From: Locusta migratoria
Taxonomy: Eukaryota > Arthropoda > Insecta > Orthoptera > Acrididae
Assembly: GCA_026315105.1 (NCBI GenBank)
Contig: CM048746.1
Span: 643,252,898 to 643,316,897 of the forward strand
DNA: 64,000 nucleotides
Direction: 5' to 3'
Of the stretch, positions 33,489 through 44,666 are shown piece after piece. Both the position numbers and the translations under genes were made by a program. Position 1 is the first letter of the stretch, and the number at the start of each line of letters is the position of its first letter. The notes under the pieces are model-generated. The model did no database searches and had not been told where the DNA came from. It worked only from the letters and a program-made list of their open reading frames with translations.

Positions 33489-33836
33489 ATCTACATACAT
33501 ATTCCATAATCCACCGCAAGGTGTGTGGCGAAGGGTACACTGTACCACTTCTAGGCATTTCTTTTCCTATTCCATTCCCAAATAGAACGAGGAAAAAAAT
33601 ATGCCTATATGCCTTCGTACGAGCCCTAATTTTTCCTATCTTTGTGATCATTGTGCGAAATGTAAGTAGACGACAGGAAGATCGTTCTACACTCAGCTTC
33701 AAATTCCGGCCCTCTAAATTTCCTCACCAGAATTTCTCCAAAAGAACGTCATCTTTCCTCGAGCGATCCCCATTGGAGTATCCGGATCATTTCCGTGACA
33801 CTCACGCATTGGTCGAACCTACCAGTAACGAATTGT
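33489..33836 (-). mobile_element. CR1/Jockey-type LINE, 3' end only
   Basis: Inverted homologue of the last 350 bp of the copy ending at 30852, including the GCGAAATGTAAG-type 3' coding end and the terminal hairpin with its ATGTAGATG tail. 5'-truncated. Confidence 0.87.
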
Positions 33837-33839
33837 AAT

Positions 33840-34570
33840 CAATAAAATCATATGAAAACTAGTGTAACTTGTACCCAACGTTAGAAAATTTGGCTAACAA
33901 AAACCTTGTAAATTGATTGCTAAATTAAAAATTTGAAAAAAAAATAAGAACAACGTTGTTTCTTAAAGGTCATAGTGTTAATGACATTTATTTAAAGAAT
34001 TTCGATGGATGCGGGTAGGGGACGTACGTTAATTATGTCCTGACATACTCCGACAAGCCAAAAATATCATTGGAAAATAACAATATATAAGCAGTAAGGT
34101 TTTTAAACACGAAATGTAGAAAAATAAAAGCCTTTCTCACTTGAAATACTTGGAAAAAAAAGGCAACTGCATTGAATTTAACGAAAATATTTATACTAAA
34201 AAATCTAAATTCAGTCAACTTAGGCATTACAGCACTGCAAACAAACCTGGAGCTCTTTATGGAACAAACGCTAATTTTAAATAGAAAGAGGAGTATTGAA
34301 ATTCAAAAGAAAGAGAGAAAGATGATGAGCGAAATATTAGGTCCTAAAATGTAATAGGCTGAGAAGTAATAAGGAAATGGAAGAATACACGGGCATATAT
34401 GGTGACTTGAGAAAATGAAGAGTTAATATTATGGGCACCCATTAAGTTGACAAAACAGATAGCAGAATTCTACGAGACCAGAAGTAAGGCCAAAACTAAC
34501 CCAATTAAATGAATCGCTGTGTTAAGGAGAATCTTAACCGTTATAACACAGGAAAACGCTAGACCTAGGA
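33840..34570. other. Unassigned interval
   Basis: AT-rich, nothing recognised. Confidence 0.5.
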
Positions 34571-34574
34571 TATT

Positions 34575-34775
34575 TCATAAATAATGCAGGAGACAGGTTT
34601 GGTCGCATGAAATCTTTATTGCTTTGAACTATTGCATATCGATTTCGGTCACTAAATGGCCATCTTCAGTGCTAGAAAAGAGCCATGAAGATGGCCACTC
34701 AGATCTGCAATAGTTTAAAGGAATATAGATTTCATGCGACCAACGTTGTTTCCTGCATTATTCATGATTTCATTA
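34575..34775. mobile_element. Foldback element, arms about 75 bp
   Basis: AATAATGCAGGA...GGTCGCATGAAATCT on the left is mirrored by AGATTTCATGCGACC...TCCTGCATTATT on the right, with a short spacer. No coding capacity. Confidence 0.8.
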
Positions 34776-35059
34776 GTGTGGTCGCTCTGCACTTGTTTCG
34801 GATGGAGTCGTCTATATGCGTAGGATATTTGATAGGCAAGTTGGTCTGAGGTGAATTAAAAAGGGACTTGAACACCGTGGTCCGATGAAAGAATGAGACG
34901 TCATTCTGAAAGGATGGAACTAATTTTAAATATTATTATTAAAGGATGTTAGAACAAGAAAGACAAAGTTAAAATTTTTTGGGAATCATTTAGGATTTCA
35001 GAGCATAAAGGAATCAGTGACATATCTACATAGTCTGCTCCGTTGTCCTTTTAATTTTG

Positions 35060-35390
35060 TTACTCGATTCTAGTAGCACAGTGGTAGAGTGCCAGACTAC
35101 AAATCCAAAAGTCACGGGTTCGATCCCCACCAGTTCCTAGGATTTTTAACCGTCACTTTCCTCTTCTTTCACCTCTGGCAGCGTTGCTGATGAGAAAAAT
35201 ATGGAGCAGCACCGTGGTTCGGAACCCACGTTAAACTGTAGGTCCCCCTATAACTGGCTGAGTAAGTCAGTTCGAAGGTCGGAGTAAGGCAACGGCATAC
35301 CACCTCCAAATAGGACGATGCCTAGTAATGCACTGTGGTGTTCAAACCAATCTTCGGATTATTGACTGCTTTACCTTTTTACTCACATAT
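35060..35390 (+). mobile_element. SINE D, plus strand
   Basis: Head AGTAGCACAGTGGTAGAGTG, T-arm ACGGGTTCGATCCCCACC, and a body as in the 16.8-kb copy. TTACTC at both edges may be a short duplication. Confidence 0.88.
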
Positions 35391-36568
35391 TGCAGTTGGG
35401 CTATAAACGTTTAGTTACTGCTTTCCTTGCATCGATTGGGGGAAAAAAATCGAAATGGTTTCTTTGAAATGGCCGATATCGGTTTTCTTCCGCATCCATC
35501 GCCAGTCCGATCATGTGCTTCTGTTTGTGGCCAACGACTAAATCGTCAAAGGTATCCTAAAGCCTGACAGTCTTGTCACCCGTTGCGCCTTCCAACCGCG
35601 ATAGAATCCACGGTTAGTGAAGGAGAGGTCGGGGAAAAGTTGTTTGCAACTGTATGTCTGTTTTACGTTTCCCTGCCACCACTTCAGTACCATTTCACAG
35701 TAGGCAACTTGTTAGGTCATACACTGTTAATGTTAAGCCATAAATTATTCCCCTCATAATAACAAGCCCAGCAGTACTTTGTTACGTCACCGCATTCGAA
35801 ACTACCGTATTATTACATGTTAACAAATCGGTTTACTAGCTCATTATAGCATTCGCTCTCACGTCACAGCATATATTGTTGACGTGTCTGCATGTGGTTG
35901 CATATGAATGATGCGTTCATTAAATCCATTTCCACTGCAGTTATATGTTACACTGAGGTTGATTACAAGTTGATGTTTATACATAACACCCGCATAATTT
36001 TCGCTGACTGAGCGAATGCAGATCATTTAGCATACACAACGTAAAATGGATTACCGTTTAAAACCTATACGTAGGTCTAAAAATTGTTGAGCCTTATCAC
36101 AGGTGTGTCCGCTACATGTTTTAACAATTTCCGATTTGTCTTACATATAGAGTTTATTCGCTGAAGATGAATGTCGATTGCGGCTTATCCGTGAATAATT
36201 TAACTTTTGTGGAAATTTGGTCGGGTAACACTAAATCACGATGACTCTTTTTTCATTTTTGTAACGCCTTGTTACTTGACAGCACTGCGTACGTGTTTTT
36301 ATTGGAGCAGCCGATTCTATTCAAAAATAATGTTCTTCAGCTTGATCATGTTGGACTTCGACCCTAGCGATTCCAATGAACTCTAATTATAATTGAAGTT
36401 TAATTTTTCAATTAAAGAAAAAAAGGCTTTAAATGATGCTTGCTAAGTTCTTGTGCAAGATAAAATAAAACTCTTCAAAAGAGATTTATAGTTCGTAATT
36501 TGGTATATTCTCCCGTAGAAGAATTTTCAGATATTGTTCATTGGATCAGTTGTAAAATATATCGATTC

Positions 36569-36570
<2 letters not shown>
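35391..36570. other. Unassigned interval
   Basis: AT-rich, nothing recognised on either strand. Confidence 0.5.

Positions 36571-36641
<71 letters not shown>
36571..36641 (+). repeat. Poly(A) run, 71 bp
   Basis: Seventy-one uninterrupted A bases. It is 35 bp from the 3' end of the LINE at 36677 but on the wrong strand to be that element's tail. Confidence 0.9.
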
Positions 36642-36645
<4 letters not shown>

Positions 36646-36676
36646 ACTCACTGTCATCCAATTAATAAAATTTTTG

Positions 36677-37645
36677 CTACATCTACATGGGATATTCTGC
36701 AAATCACATTTAAGTGCCTGGCAGAGGGTTCATAGAACCACCCTCGAATAGTTCGCGGGAAGAAAGCGTTCGAGCTCTGATCTCTCGTATTTTATTCTGA
36801 TGATCTTTTCTACCTGTGTAAATGGCAGTTAACAATATATTTTCGCATTCGGAGGAGAATGTTGCTAATTGGAGTTTCGTAAGTAGACAACGGCTCAGCG
36901 ATAAGCGCCGTTGTTGCAATGATTCCCATCCCAGATCCTGTATCATTTCCGTAACGCTGTCTCCCCTGAATCGTGACAATACGAAACGAGCTGCCCTTCT
37001 TTGGACTCTTTCTATGACCTCCGACAAACACACCTGATAAGGATACCACACTGGGCAGCAATACTCCAAATGATGACGGACAACCGTAGTGTACGCCGTC
37101 TCTTTAGTAGTTCTGTTGCATCTTTTAAGGGTTATGCCAATGAAACGCAGTCTTCGGTTCTCCTTTTCTACGACATTATCTACGTGTTCTTTACAGTTTA
37201 AGTCTGAAGTAATAGTAATTCCTAGGTATTTAGTGGAGTTTACGCCCTTCACATTAGATTTATTTATTTTGTAAACAAAGTTTAACGGATTTCTTTTCGT
37301 ACTGATGTGGACGACTGCACACTTCTCATTATTTAGAATCAATTGCCAATTTTTAGACCATACTGATGTCTTATTTAAATTGTTCGGCAGTTGGTTTTGA
37401 TCTTCAGATGACTTTACTAAACGATAAATGGCGGCGTCATCTGCAAACAACCTATCTGTTCAGATTTTCTCCTAAATCGTTTATGTAGATAAGAAACAGC
37501 CATAACACTACCCTGTGGAACGCCCGATATCACCTCTGTTTTAGTCGATGCCTTACCATCGATTACTACGAACGGTGTCCTCTCTGACAGGAAATCGTCT
37601 ATCCAGTCACAAATCTGGGCCGATATTCCATAACCAAGCTGACTC
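36677..37645 (-). pseudogene. CR1/Jockey-type LINE, 5'-truncated, best-preserved RT frame
   Basis: A 246-residue frame (37450-36710) starts at the catalytic FADD (residues 2-5) and continues WSKNWQLILNNEKC, YLGITITSDLN, RLRFIGITLKRCN, LEYCCPVWYPYQ and GDSVTEMIQDLGWESLQQRR. Upstream (37450-37645), GVPQGS-region sequence is present but the frame is shifted, and about 25 bp is missing before FADD. The endonuclease domain is absent. The 3' end has the CTCTGCC...GCAGAATAT hairpin and a GATGTAG tail. Confidence 0.92.
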
Positions 37646-37649
37646 CCTA

Positions 37650-38384
37650 AGACACTTATAAAATCGTAGAAATTCTGTAATAAGTTGCAAAATACAGTTT
37701 AAGCACAATATATAAATATTCGATCTTCTTAATAGGTGAAATAACTGGTTTTCACACATGGACACTTGAAGTAAAATTTCACCCTTTATTAGCGTGAGTC
37801 ACAAATTCATATCATACCTAACACAAAGTGAGATCTTTCTCGAAAGGACTCAACATAAAGATTGAATCTGTTTGTAACATACAATTCCTAACGGAATTCA
37901 GTACATTGTAGTTCTTCTTTTTTTTGTTATTTATTTTATTGTAGGAGTTGGCAACGGAGGTCCTCCAATAGGATCTTCTCTGGCCGTATGGCTGTCGACC
38001 CGCGACGACTTGTAGCCAGCTATATTATCTTTGCCTTCAGTAGAGAAGATGTTGTTCTCGTAGGTTGCTCCGTTGTCACCACACATGAAACAACAAATAT
38101 TTCTTTCAAGAATCATAACATAAAATTTTTTTAGATTAAAATTATTAACAACGACATAAATAATCATTTAATAAGAGGTTTGCAGCGAAGATCGCTTCCT
38201 TCGTTTAATTACATAACCGGTTTCGGCGTGCTTGACGCCATCTTCAGACCTGTAGTAACATTTTACATCACTTTACAGCTATTACAACCATTTTTAACAT
38301 AGCAAGATGGTGTACATCTGAGTCATCAAAATAAAATTTACACATCAATAATAAAAGTCTGAACCCGTATTTCTTAAGGTCCTG
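37650..38384. other. Unassigned interval
   Basis: Nothing recognised except ACCGGTTTCGGCGTGCTTGA near 38217, a word typical of insect foldback elements, present here as half only. Confidence 0.45.
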
Positions 38385-38855
38385 TCTGTTATGCAGCGTC
38401 AAGGGTAACCGCAGACATGGTCTCCGATCTGATAGTCTATGCTGCTGCAAACGTCGTCGAACTGTTCGTGCAGATGGTTGTCGTCTTGCAAACGTCCCGA
38501 TCTGTTGACTCATGGATCGAGACGTGGCTGCACGTACCGTTACAGCCATGCGGATAAGATGACTCTCACCTCGACTGCTAGCGATACCAGGCCGTTGGGA
38601 TCCAGCACGGCGTTCCGTATTGCCCTCTTGAACTCACCGATTCCATATTCTTCTGACAGTCATTGGACCACGATCAACGCGAGCAGCAATGTCTCGATAC
38701 GATAAACCGCAATCGCGATAGGCTACAATCCGGCCTTTACCAAAGTTGGAAACGTGATGGTAGGCATTTCTCCTCCTAACACGAGACATCACAACAACGT
38801 TTTTACCAGGCAACGCCGGTCAACTGCTGTTTGTGTATGAGAAATCTGTTGGAAA

Positions 38856-39818
38856 TAGTATTGTGTAGTTCGCGAACGAATTAGTTCGCAGATCTCTCGC
38901 CTCTTAGTTCGTCCGCTCCTTTTTCGCAGACTGACGAGTAACAGCGAGAGTACGCGAGAGCGCGCAGAATCGCGTGATTCCCTTCTGCCAGTTGTCGACA
39001 TTTCGAGCTGAGATGCAGCTCAGCTGTAGTGCTAGTATAGGTAGCAAAAGCCAAAACGAGCGGAAGAACTAAAAAGAGCGACCTACTTCGTGGCCGAGCT
39101 GCGAACTAAAAGGAGAGCTACCGGTCGTGAACTAAAATATGCCCGATAGATCGCGAACTAAAATATGCGCGATAGCTCGCGAACTAAAATATGCGCGATA
39201 GGTCGAAAACAGAATTAAAAATCACGTGTTTGCCTTCTGCTGATGAGAACCATATCGAGGTTAGCGTCTGCCTGCTAGATTACATAGTTCAGTGATACAA
39301 AATTTCTGCTTTGAAGTATTCTGCACTCTGCAATATCTGACTAATAAATACCTTAATGCAAGATATAGAGATAACTCTAAAGTTAAACGCGAGAAATTAT
39401 GCAGAAACTGTTTCTTTTGGTTTGCGAGATATCGTTAGCGGCTCAAGCAGCAAGCGCATGAAGCAGCTAGGTGGGGGAATTTCTCCAAATAAAAAATGTT
39501 CAAATGTTTGTAAATCTATTGGACCAAACTGCGTGGTCTTCAGTCCGTAGCTTACAAACTACTTAAACCTAGGTAAACTAACCTACGGACAAACACACAC
39601 ACACACACACACATGCTCCAGGGAGGACTCGAACCGCAACCGCGAGCTCCGCAGCGATGTGCTTTAGACCGCTCGGCTACTCCACCGCGGCGTAACTTCT
39701 TCCTCCAGCTGCATGCGCAGACCACGCCACTCAGCCGTCACTGGGAACGAACTAGTTGGCGGCAGAGTCGCGAACTAAAGTGAGACCTTCCGATCGCGAA
39801 CTGTTATGCGCAAGTCTA
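38856..39818. mobile_element. Non-autonomous hAT-like element, perfect 8-bp TSD GTTGGAAA
   Basis: Starts TAGTATTGTGTAGTTCGCGA and ends TCGCGAACTG...CAAGTCTA, imperfect inverted ends beginning TAG. GTTGGAAA lies at 38848-38855 and 39819-39826, and the other Tc1 copies show the uninterrupted site. It contains three tandem units of about 26 bp (CGAACTAAAATATGCGCGAT, 39126-39205) and a SINE B. Confidence 0.82.
39496..39691 (-). mobile_element. SINE B inside the hAT-like element
   Basis: Minus-strand copy with a (CA)n tract at 39593-39613, a degenerate head GCGGTGGAGTAGCCGAGCG and a GGACTGAAGACC tail domain. No clear duplication. Confidence 0.88.
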
Positions 39819-40019
39819 GTTGGAAACTATCCTCGTATCAGCACGTTGTAGGTGTCGCCATCGGCGCCAACCTTGTGTGAATGCTCAGCTAATCATTTGC
39901 ATATCACAGCGTCTTCTTCCTGTCGGTTCTACTTCGCGTCATCTTCGTGGTGTAGCAATTTTAATGGCCAGGAGTGTATTTTCGGTGAACTCGTTGAGTG
40001 GGACACACATTACAATGGT

Positions 40020-40420
40020 GCGGTGTGTTGCGGAAGCGTGTCGGACGCCGAGCGGAAGCTGAGGCAGACGTCACCCGGCTGCAGGTTGTATCCGCCGCTT
40101 TCTGCGGGGCCGGGTTTCGCGCCCGGCCTGTATTAAAGCGTTACGCCCGCCGCGCCACCGTCAGACGCGATTTAAGCCCCGGCGAGCGTTGAAAAGGTGA
40201 GCCGAGCAGGATATAACGAGACAGTCGGCGGGCAGGCGTCGCGACGCCGACGCGCCGTATTTATGCCGGCGTCGCTGCGCTGCCGTTTGTGTGCACACCA
40301 CTCCAGGAATACGGGCCCTCGCCTCGCCTCGCTATTGTGCCCTTTGTCGAAGTGTATTCCATATTTTTTAACATAAAAGCGGCCAGGCTGCGGAGGACAG
40401 CGCAGGCAAAACGCGCGGGC

Positions 40421-40454
<34 letters not shown>

Positions 40455-40930
40455 AGTGTCAGTGGCCACGCAATCCGCCAGCTCTACTAGACCTCTGGCG
40501 AAAGGGCGCCCCAAAATAGGGGAGGGTAGGGTAGGGGGGCGGGGCGAAAATAACGAAAAAAAGGAGTCGGAGGAAGAAGAAACGGAGCTGTATATTTCGG
40601 CGGTAACAAAAGCGCGCCCGGCTCAGTACAACGGTTGCGGGAAAAAAAAAAAAAAAAATATCGGAATGAATGTGAAAGGCGGAGGAAACGCGAACAGGGC
40701 GAGGCGATTTGGGCCGGCTTCCTGAGGGCGGTGGCGGAAATGCGGGAGGCGAAGGCCGAGGAGCGGAGGAAGGAAGCTGGGGGGGGGGGGGAGGGAGGAA
40801 GGAAGGAAGGGGGAGGGAAAGGAAGGGGGGAGGTGTCAAGTTGGCACGCGTGCCGCCGGGATGGGCGGCGGCGCCCGTCTGTGACTCCACAGCCGGCGGA
40901 ACGGCGCGCCTGACTGCCCAGAGGGCTGTA
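40020..40930. other. GC-rich island with (TG)n and purine-rich tract
   Basis: CpG-rich 40020-40330, (TG)n at 40423-40453, an A run near 40641-40658, and a G/A-rich stretch at 40735-40830. Large frames on both strands overlap and look compositional. No match elsewhere in the window. Confidence 0.45.
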
Positions 40931-40985
40931 CCACTGTGCAGCCTGGCTATTACGTCACGTGGTGGTGTGTGTTTTCGAGTGCGTA

Positions 40986-41282
40986 AATGCGAAGATTGGT
41001 TTGAACACCACAGTGCTTTACTAGGCATGGCCCTGTTTGGAGGTGGTGTGCCATTGCCTTCCTCCGACCTTCGAACTGACTTACCCAGCCAGTTATAGGG
41101 GGACCTACAATTTAACGTGGGTTCCGAACCACGGTGCTACTCGGTATTTTTCACATGAGCAATACTGCCAGAGGTGAAAGAAGTGGAAAGTGACAGATAA
41201 AAATCCTAGAACCTGGCGGGGATCGAGCCCACGACCTTTGGATTTGCAGTCTGGCACTCTACCACTGTGCAACCGAGGCGCA
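40986..41282 (-). mobile_element. SINE D, minus strand
   Basis: Homologous to 13975-14262. Head at the right, CGCCTCGGTTGCACAGTGG, with T-arm GTGGGCTCGATCCCCGCC. Confidence 0.9.
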
Positions 41283-41289
41283 CAGATGG

Positions 41290-42020
41290 TAACTAACCAA
41301 TTGGATTGATCAATATTTTTTAGCAATAGCGAATTTCTCTTAGCGTCACTGTTGTACATTAGTGGTACGTAGGAGTCGCGAGTTTTCGAAATATTCTTGG
41401 TGCTTTTACTGGCATTTAATTTCCTTTCGAAGTATAAGTGAAATTTCCGTACTGAGATAACGTTCGTTGCCCTGTCCCCAATTCCGGCCGCCAGCCGTAC
41501 GTTTCAACACCGCGCGCCCGGTGCCATCGACCCTAGTTTGGCAATCCTCTGTACCGGCACTTGCAGCAACTACCGGCCCCAAAACTGCTGAACAACACGC
41601 TAGTACCGAGCCCCCACCAAAGAGCGCCAGCCAACCAGAGCCCAGAACGTGGAGCTACCAAAAGATTCCAACCAATCAGGGACTAGAGCGTGTAACGTCC
41701 TAGATTCGGTGTCCACTAGCTGCAAGACGGGCAATGAGTCCATGAGGGATTCCGCGTTCAACTCTCGACCGAGCAGCACGATCCCCCTGCTCTGCAGCCC
41801 GCCGGGCTAGCACCCACAGTCTCCTAGCACGATGCTAAACTCCTATCTACCACTGGTGCTACTCCTCAGGCCTTAAGAACCAGCTCATGTATCCCTTCAT
41901 CGGAAATGTACCTTCTCCTAGAGACAAAACCTGCTGCGTGTACTCATGATTTCTCCAATCACTCCCCAAACCCCGCACGGAAATTATACCCCGCCTCCAC
42001 CTCTCGGAGCCATCCTGTAA
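41290..42020. other. Unassigned interval
   Basis: C-rich in 41470-42000. The 78-codon frame at 41467-41703 (+) has no motif and biased composition. No call. Confidence 0.45.
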
Positions 42021-42024
42021 ACTG

Positions 42025-42165
42025 TTTAAGGTATAGATGTTCTACCAAATGGTGACATATGAACATTTGTGTCGGGCCGGGACTCGAACCCGGGTTTACG
42101 CGAGTGGTCGCCTTAACCACTAGGTCACCCGGACACTACTCCAGGACCGTCCCAAACCTCCATAT
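42025..42165 (-). mobile_element. tRNA-derived SINE (family G)
   Basis: The minus strand carries GTGTCCGGGTGACCTAGTGG, then a strong T-arm CCGGGTTCGAGTCCCGG and an ACAAATGTTC tail. The anticodon-arm region is shortened and does not fold properly, so this is a SINE rather than a tRNA gene. Confidence 0.65.
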
Positions 42166-42169
42166 GCCA

Positions 42170-42890
42170 GACTGACTGCACTTATGAGTCAACTACACTC
42201 GTCCCTTAGCACTCGCAGCTTAATCTTTATTCCCGCACCAGAGACAATGAAGACAACGAGGCGTTAACCTACGCTGTTATCGTCATCGCCTCGCTTAGGC
42301 ATCTTTTAAATAGAAAATTAGAAATTTAAAAGATGTTGTCTGAATGTGATCTATTAAAAGTACATGTACCGTTGTAATATGTGTAATGTAACGCAATGCA
42401 CATTTATCTACGAATTAATTTCACTCATTTTTGAGGAAATGTCGCTGATAAAGCGGAACTGAAAAATATTCCTATCAGATTGCAGAAATCTGTGCACTTA
42501 CCGTTTATCAGGAAAGTAAGTAGTGTAGATCAAATCACACGTAAAAATGCACTCGTTTTGAAGAATCCAATCACGAAATTCAGCAATAATGATTGTAATA
42601 ATATCACAGATCAATCACAACAAGACGTATTAAAACTTCAAGAGGAAACGAAAATTAAGAACAACGCGAGATAAGACTTTCACAAAAGTGGGACAAGAGG
42701 ACAGCAATGGCGAACGTTGAATCACTATTACAACGTGACAATAGGCAACGTGAGGACCGAGAGCGAGCGTAGCCGCGGCTTTGAGCTAGTAGTTTATAAA
42801 CACGTTTTTTATTTTTTTACCTTTGTTCCACGACAAGTATATTTTCCGGGTTTCACTGAAGCAGTGGACACTTCGGCCAGCGCAATATCG
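42170..42890. other. Unassigned interval
   Basis: AT-rich, nothing recognised. 42893-42980 just after it matches 12015-12105. Confidence 0.5.
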
Positions 42891-43079
42891 TATGGAAATA
42901 TGAATGTGCAGCCACGGTCCAGAAAAAGTGCTCAGAGACCAGAGTTATACATCCAGTTTGTAGAGAGATCACTGGTACAGACACACGCCACGTATGCTGG
43001 CGGCTTTAGTGTTCCGTTTCTGAAGCCTCGACTCTGTGGGATATCGGCGGGACACTCGTATTAATAATCCTGGCCTGTG

Positions 43080-43500
43080 TAGAGACCGCCGGTGACGGGT
43101 AGAGGCTCAGTGCATCTGCGACCGCCGCGGGTGAAGAACTGCGTGTACTGTGCGGTCTGGGCCGACACTCTGGTGTAATTACTAGACGGGCCAGCACGTC
43201 AGCAGTCGCCGACGTGCCGAGCCTGCCGTCATTACATTTATCGAAACGCGCGCGGCCCACTGGCGTGATCCGATTAGGCGCGCACTAAATCAGAACGGCA
43301 CGGCGCTGGGATGATGCGCCGGGGTAATCGCCAAGACCAACAGCGGCCGCGGCCGCGCCCGTGCCCGCTAAGCTGTTTAGGCGGCGGTGCGCCTAATGAA
43401 TGCCGGGCAGCGATTGGCCGCGGCCAGTGACGCGCGCTAATGCCAGCACCAGCCGTGCCTGTCCCGGCGGCGCACCACACGTTTGATACGGGCCCAGCCC
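43080..43500. other. GC-rich island, no gene assigned
   Basis: CpG-rich, with AT words set in GC (CGCGCTAATGCC, CGCCTAATGAATGCC). No match elsewhere in the window and no coding motif. Confidence 0.45.
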
Positions 43501-43557
43501 GCTGGCTTCGTACGTGTTTTCCATCGTTATTCTCACCAATGTCGAACGACTTGCTAC

Positions 43558-44595
43558 CAGGGGCGGCTCCTGCATACGTTTGCAGGTTTGCGCTACCCCC
43601 AGGAATAATAATATTGTTAAACTCCATTTACTGTTAAAGATTCTATGAAATGGGGGAAGTAGCGGTCCATCTATCTCTTTTGAAACGACCGGGCTGTTAC
43701 GCACCTACCGCTCCCGAGTGGACCGAACTTCGCCGACAGCGGCTGGGTTTGCAGCCGGCCTGCAAACGCCGACTAGGGTGTCTCAGGGGGTGTGCGGGGT
43801 GCGGGGGCAACGCTTGGCAACAGTGTTCCCCTATAGGCGCCTTGAGTGTGTACACATCGCGGCCGAGCCACCTTGTCACCCGCAGAAACAGAGGCCGAAC
43901 TCTCCCGAAGACAAACGGAGTCGGGCTTTTCGCGCCTTCTTACCAGTTCACGTGTAGCTGCGAGCGAAGTAACTGTGCGTTGTGTCCGTTGTTAGTGAAT
44001 TTCGAGGCTCAAGTCAACAGGTGAAATAATGAATCAGGTAATTTCCTTGCTTTCTGAACCCATCAGTTTACACAGGTTTGAAGAGACATTAGAAATCAAG
44101 AGGCTAGGTAGATCGATTCCCACATTGACAATTTCACAGACAGTTAAAACGAAAAGTCGTCAACAGGAAATTTAACTCCGAACTGTACAGCAAATATGAA
44201 TGGCTGTGTTGAACGAGACCTCGTTTTAGGAATTCCTGATTTCAATCAGAGAGTGACAGAAAAATTCGCTCATATGAAGGAAAGAAGAATGGAGTTCCTG
44301 TACAAGTGACCACCACCATTTTTTTTAAATTAAAAATAAATAAATAAAACGAGCTAACAGAACCTCCTCCGTTTGAAATGATACTAACGGCACTGAGCTT
44401 CCAAACTTTTTTAAATTCCTCGGGTAGATATTGTCTCTGCGGTCGTGTGATTGTTTCTGATCCATATACATCTATGATATCTTGGCGTAATAGCACTTTT
44501 TTCCGAACGCGTTGAGCTCCCACAATGGAGAGGCCGAACTTTTTATTGGTGAAAAAAAGTGCACTACCATCTTTTCTGGTCACCAGCCGCCACTG
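43558..44595 (-). mobile_element. Non-autonomous hAT element, copy B, perfect TSD CTTGCTAC
   Basis: Ends CAGGGGCGGCTCC... and ...CCAGCCGCCACTG, with 8-bp duplications CTTGCTAC at 43550-43557 and 44596-44603. Opposite orientation to copy A at 22465. No transposase frame; the 124-codon frame at 43650-44024 is a GC-rich stretch shared with copy A and has no known domain. Confidence 0.93.
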
Positions 44596-44666
44596 CTTGC
44601 TACTGACATGAACTGTGGCGGGCATACTTTCTAAACATGCCAAACAAAAATACCGTACACAAAATA

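Larger units (their letters stand above)
38385..39976 (-). pseudogene. Tc1-like transposon, N-terminal part, split by a hAT-like element
   Basis: Inverted homologue of 9612-10190: transposase N-terminus (38385-38790), then 5' non-coding sequence (38791-38855 and 39827-39940) and the TIR AGCAATTTTAATGGCCAGGAGTG before TA at 39977. The C-terminal half is missing. Confidence 0.87.

Noticed and set aside
36571..36677. Poly(A) run as the tail of the LINE at 36677
   Set aside because: The LINE is on the minus strand, so its tail would appear as T on the plus strand, and the family ends in GATGTAG repeats instead.
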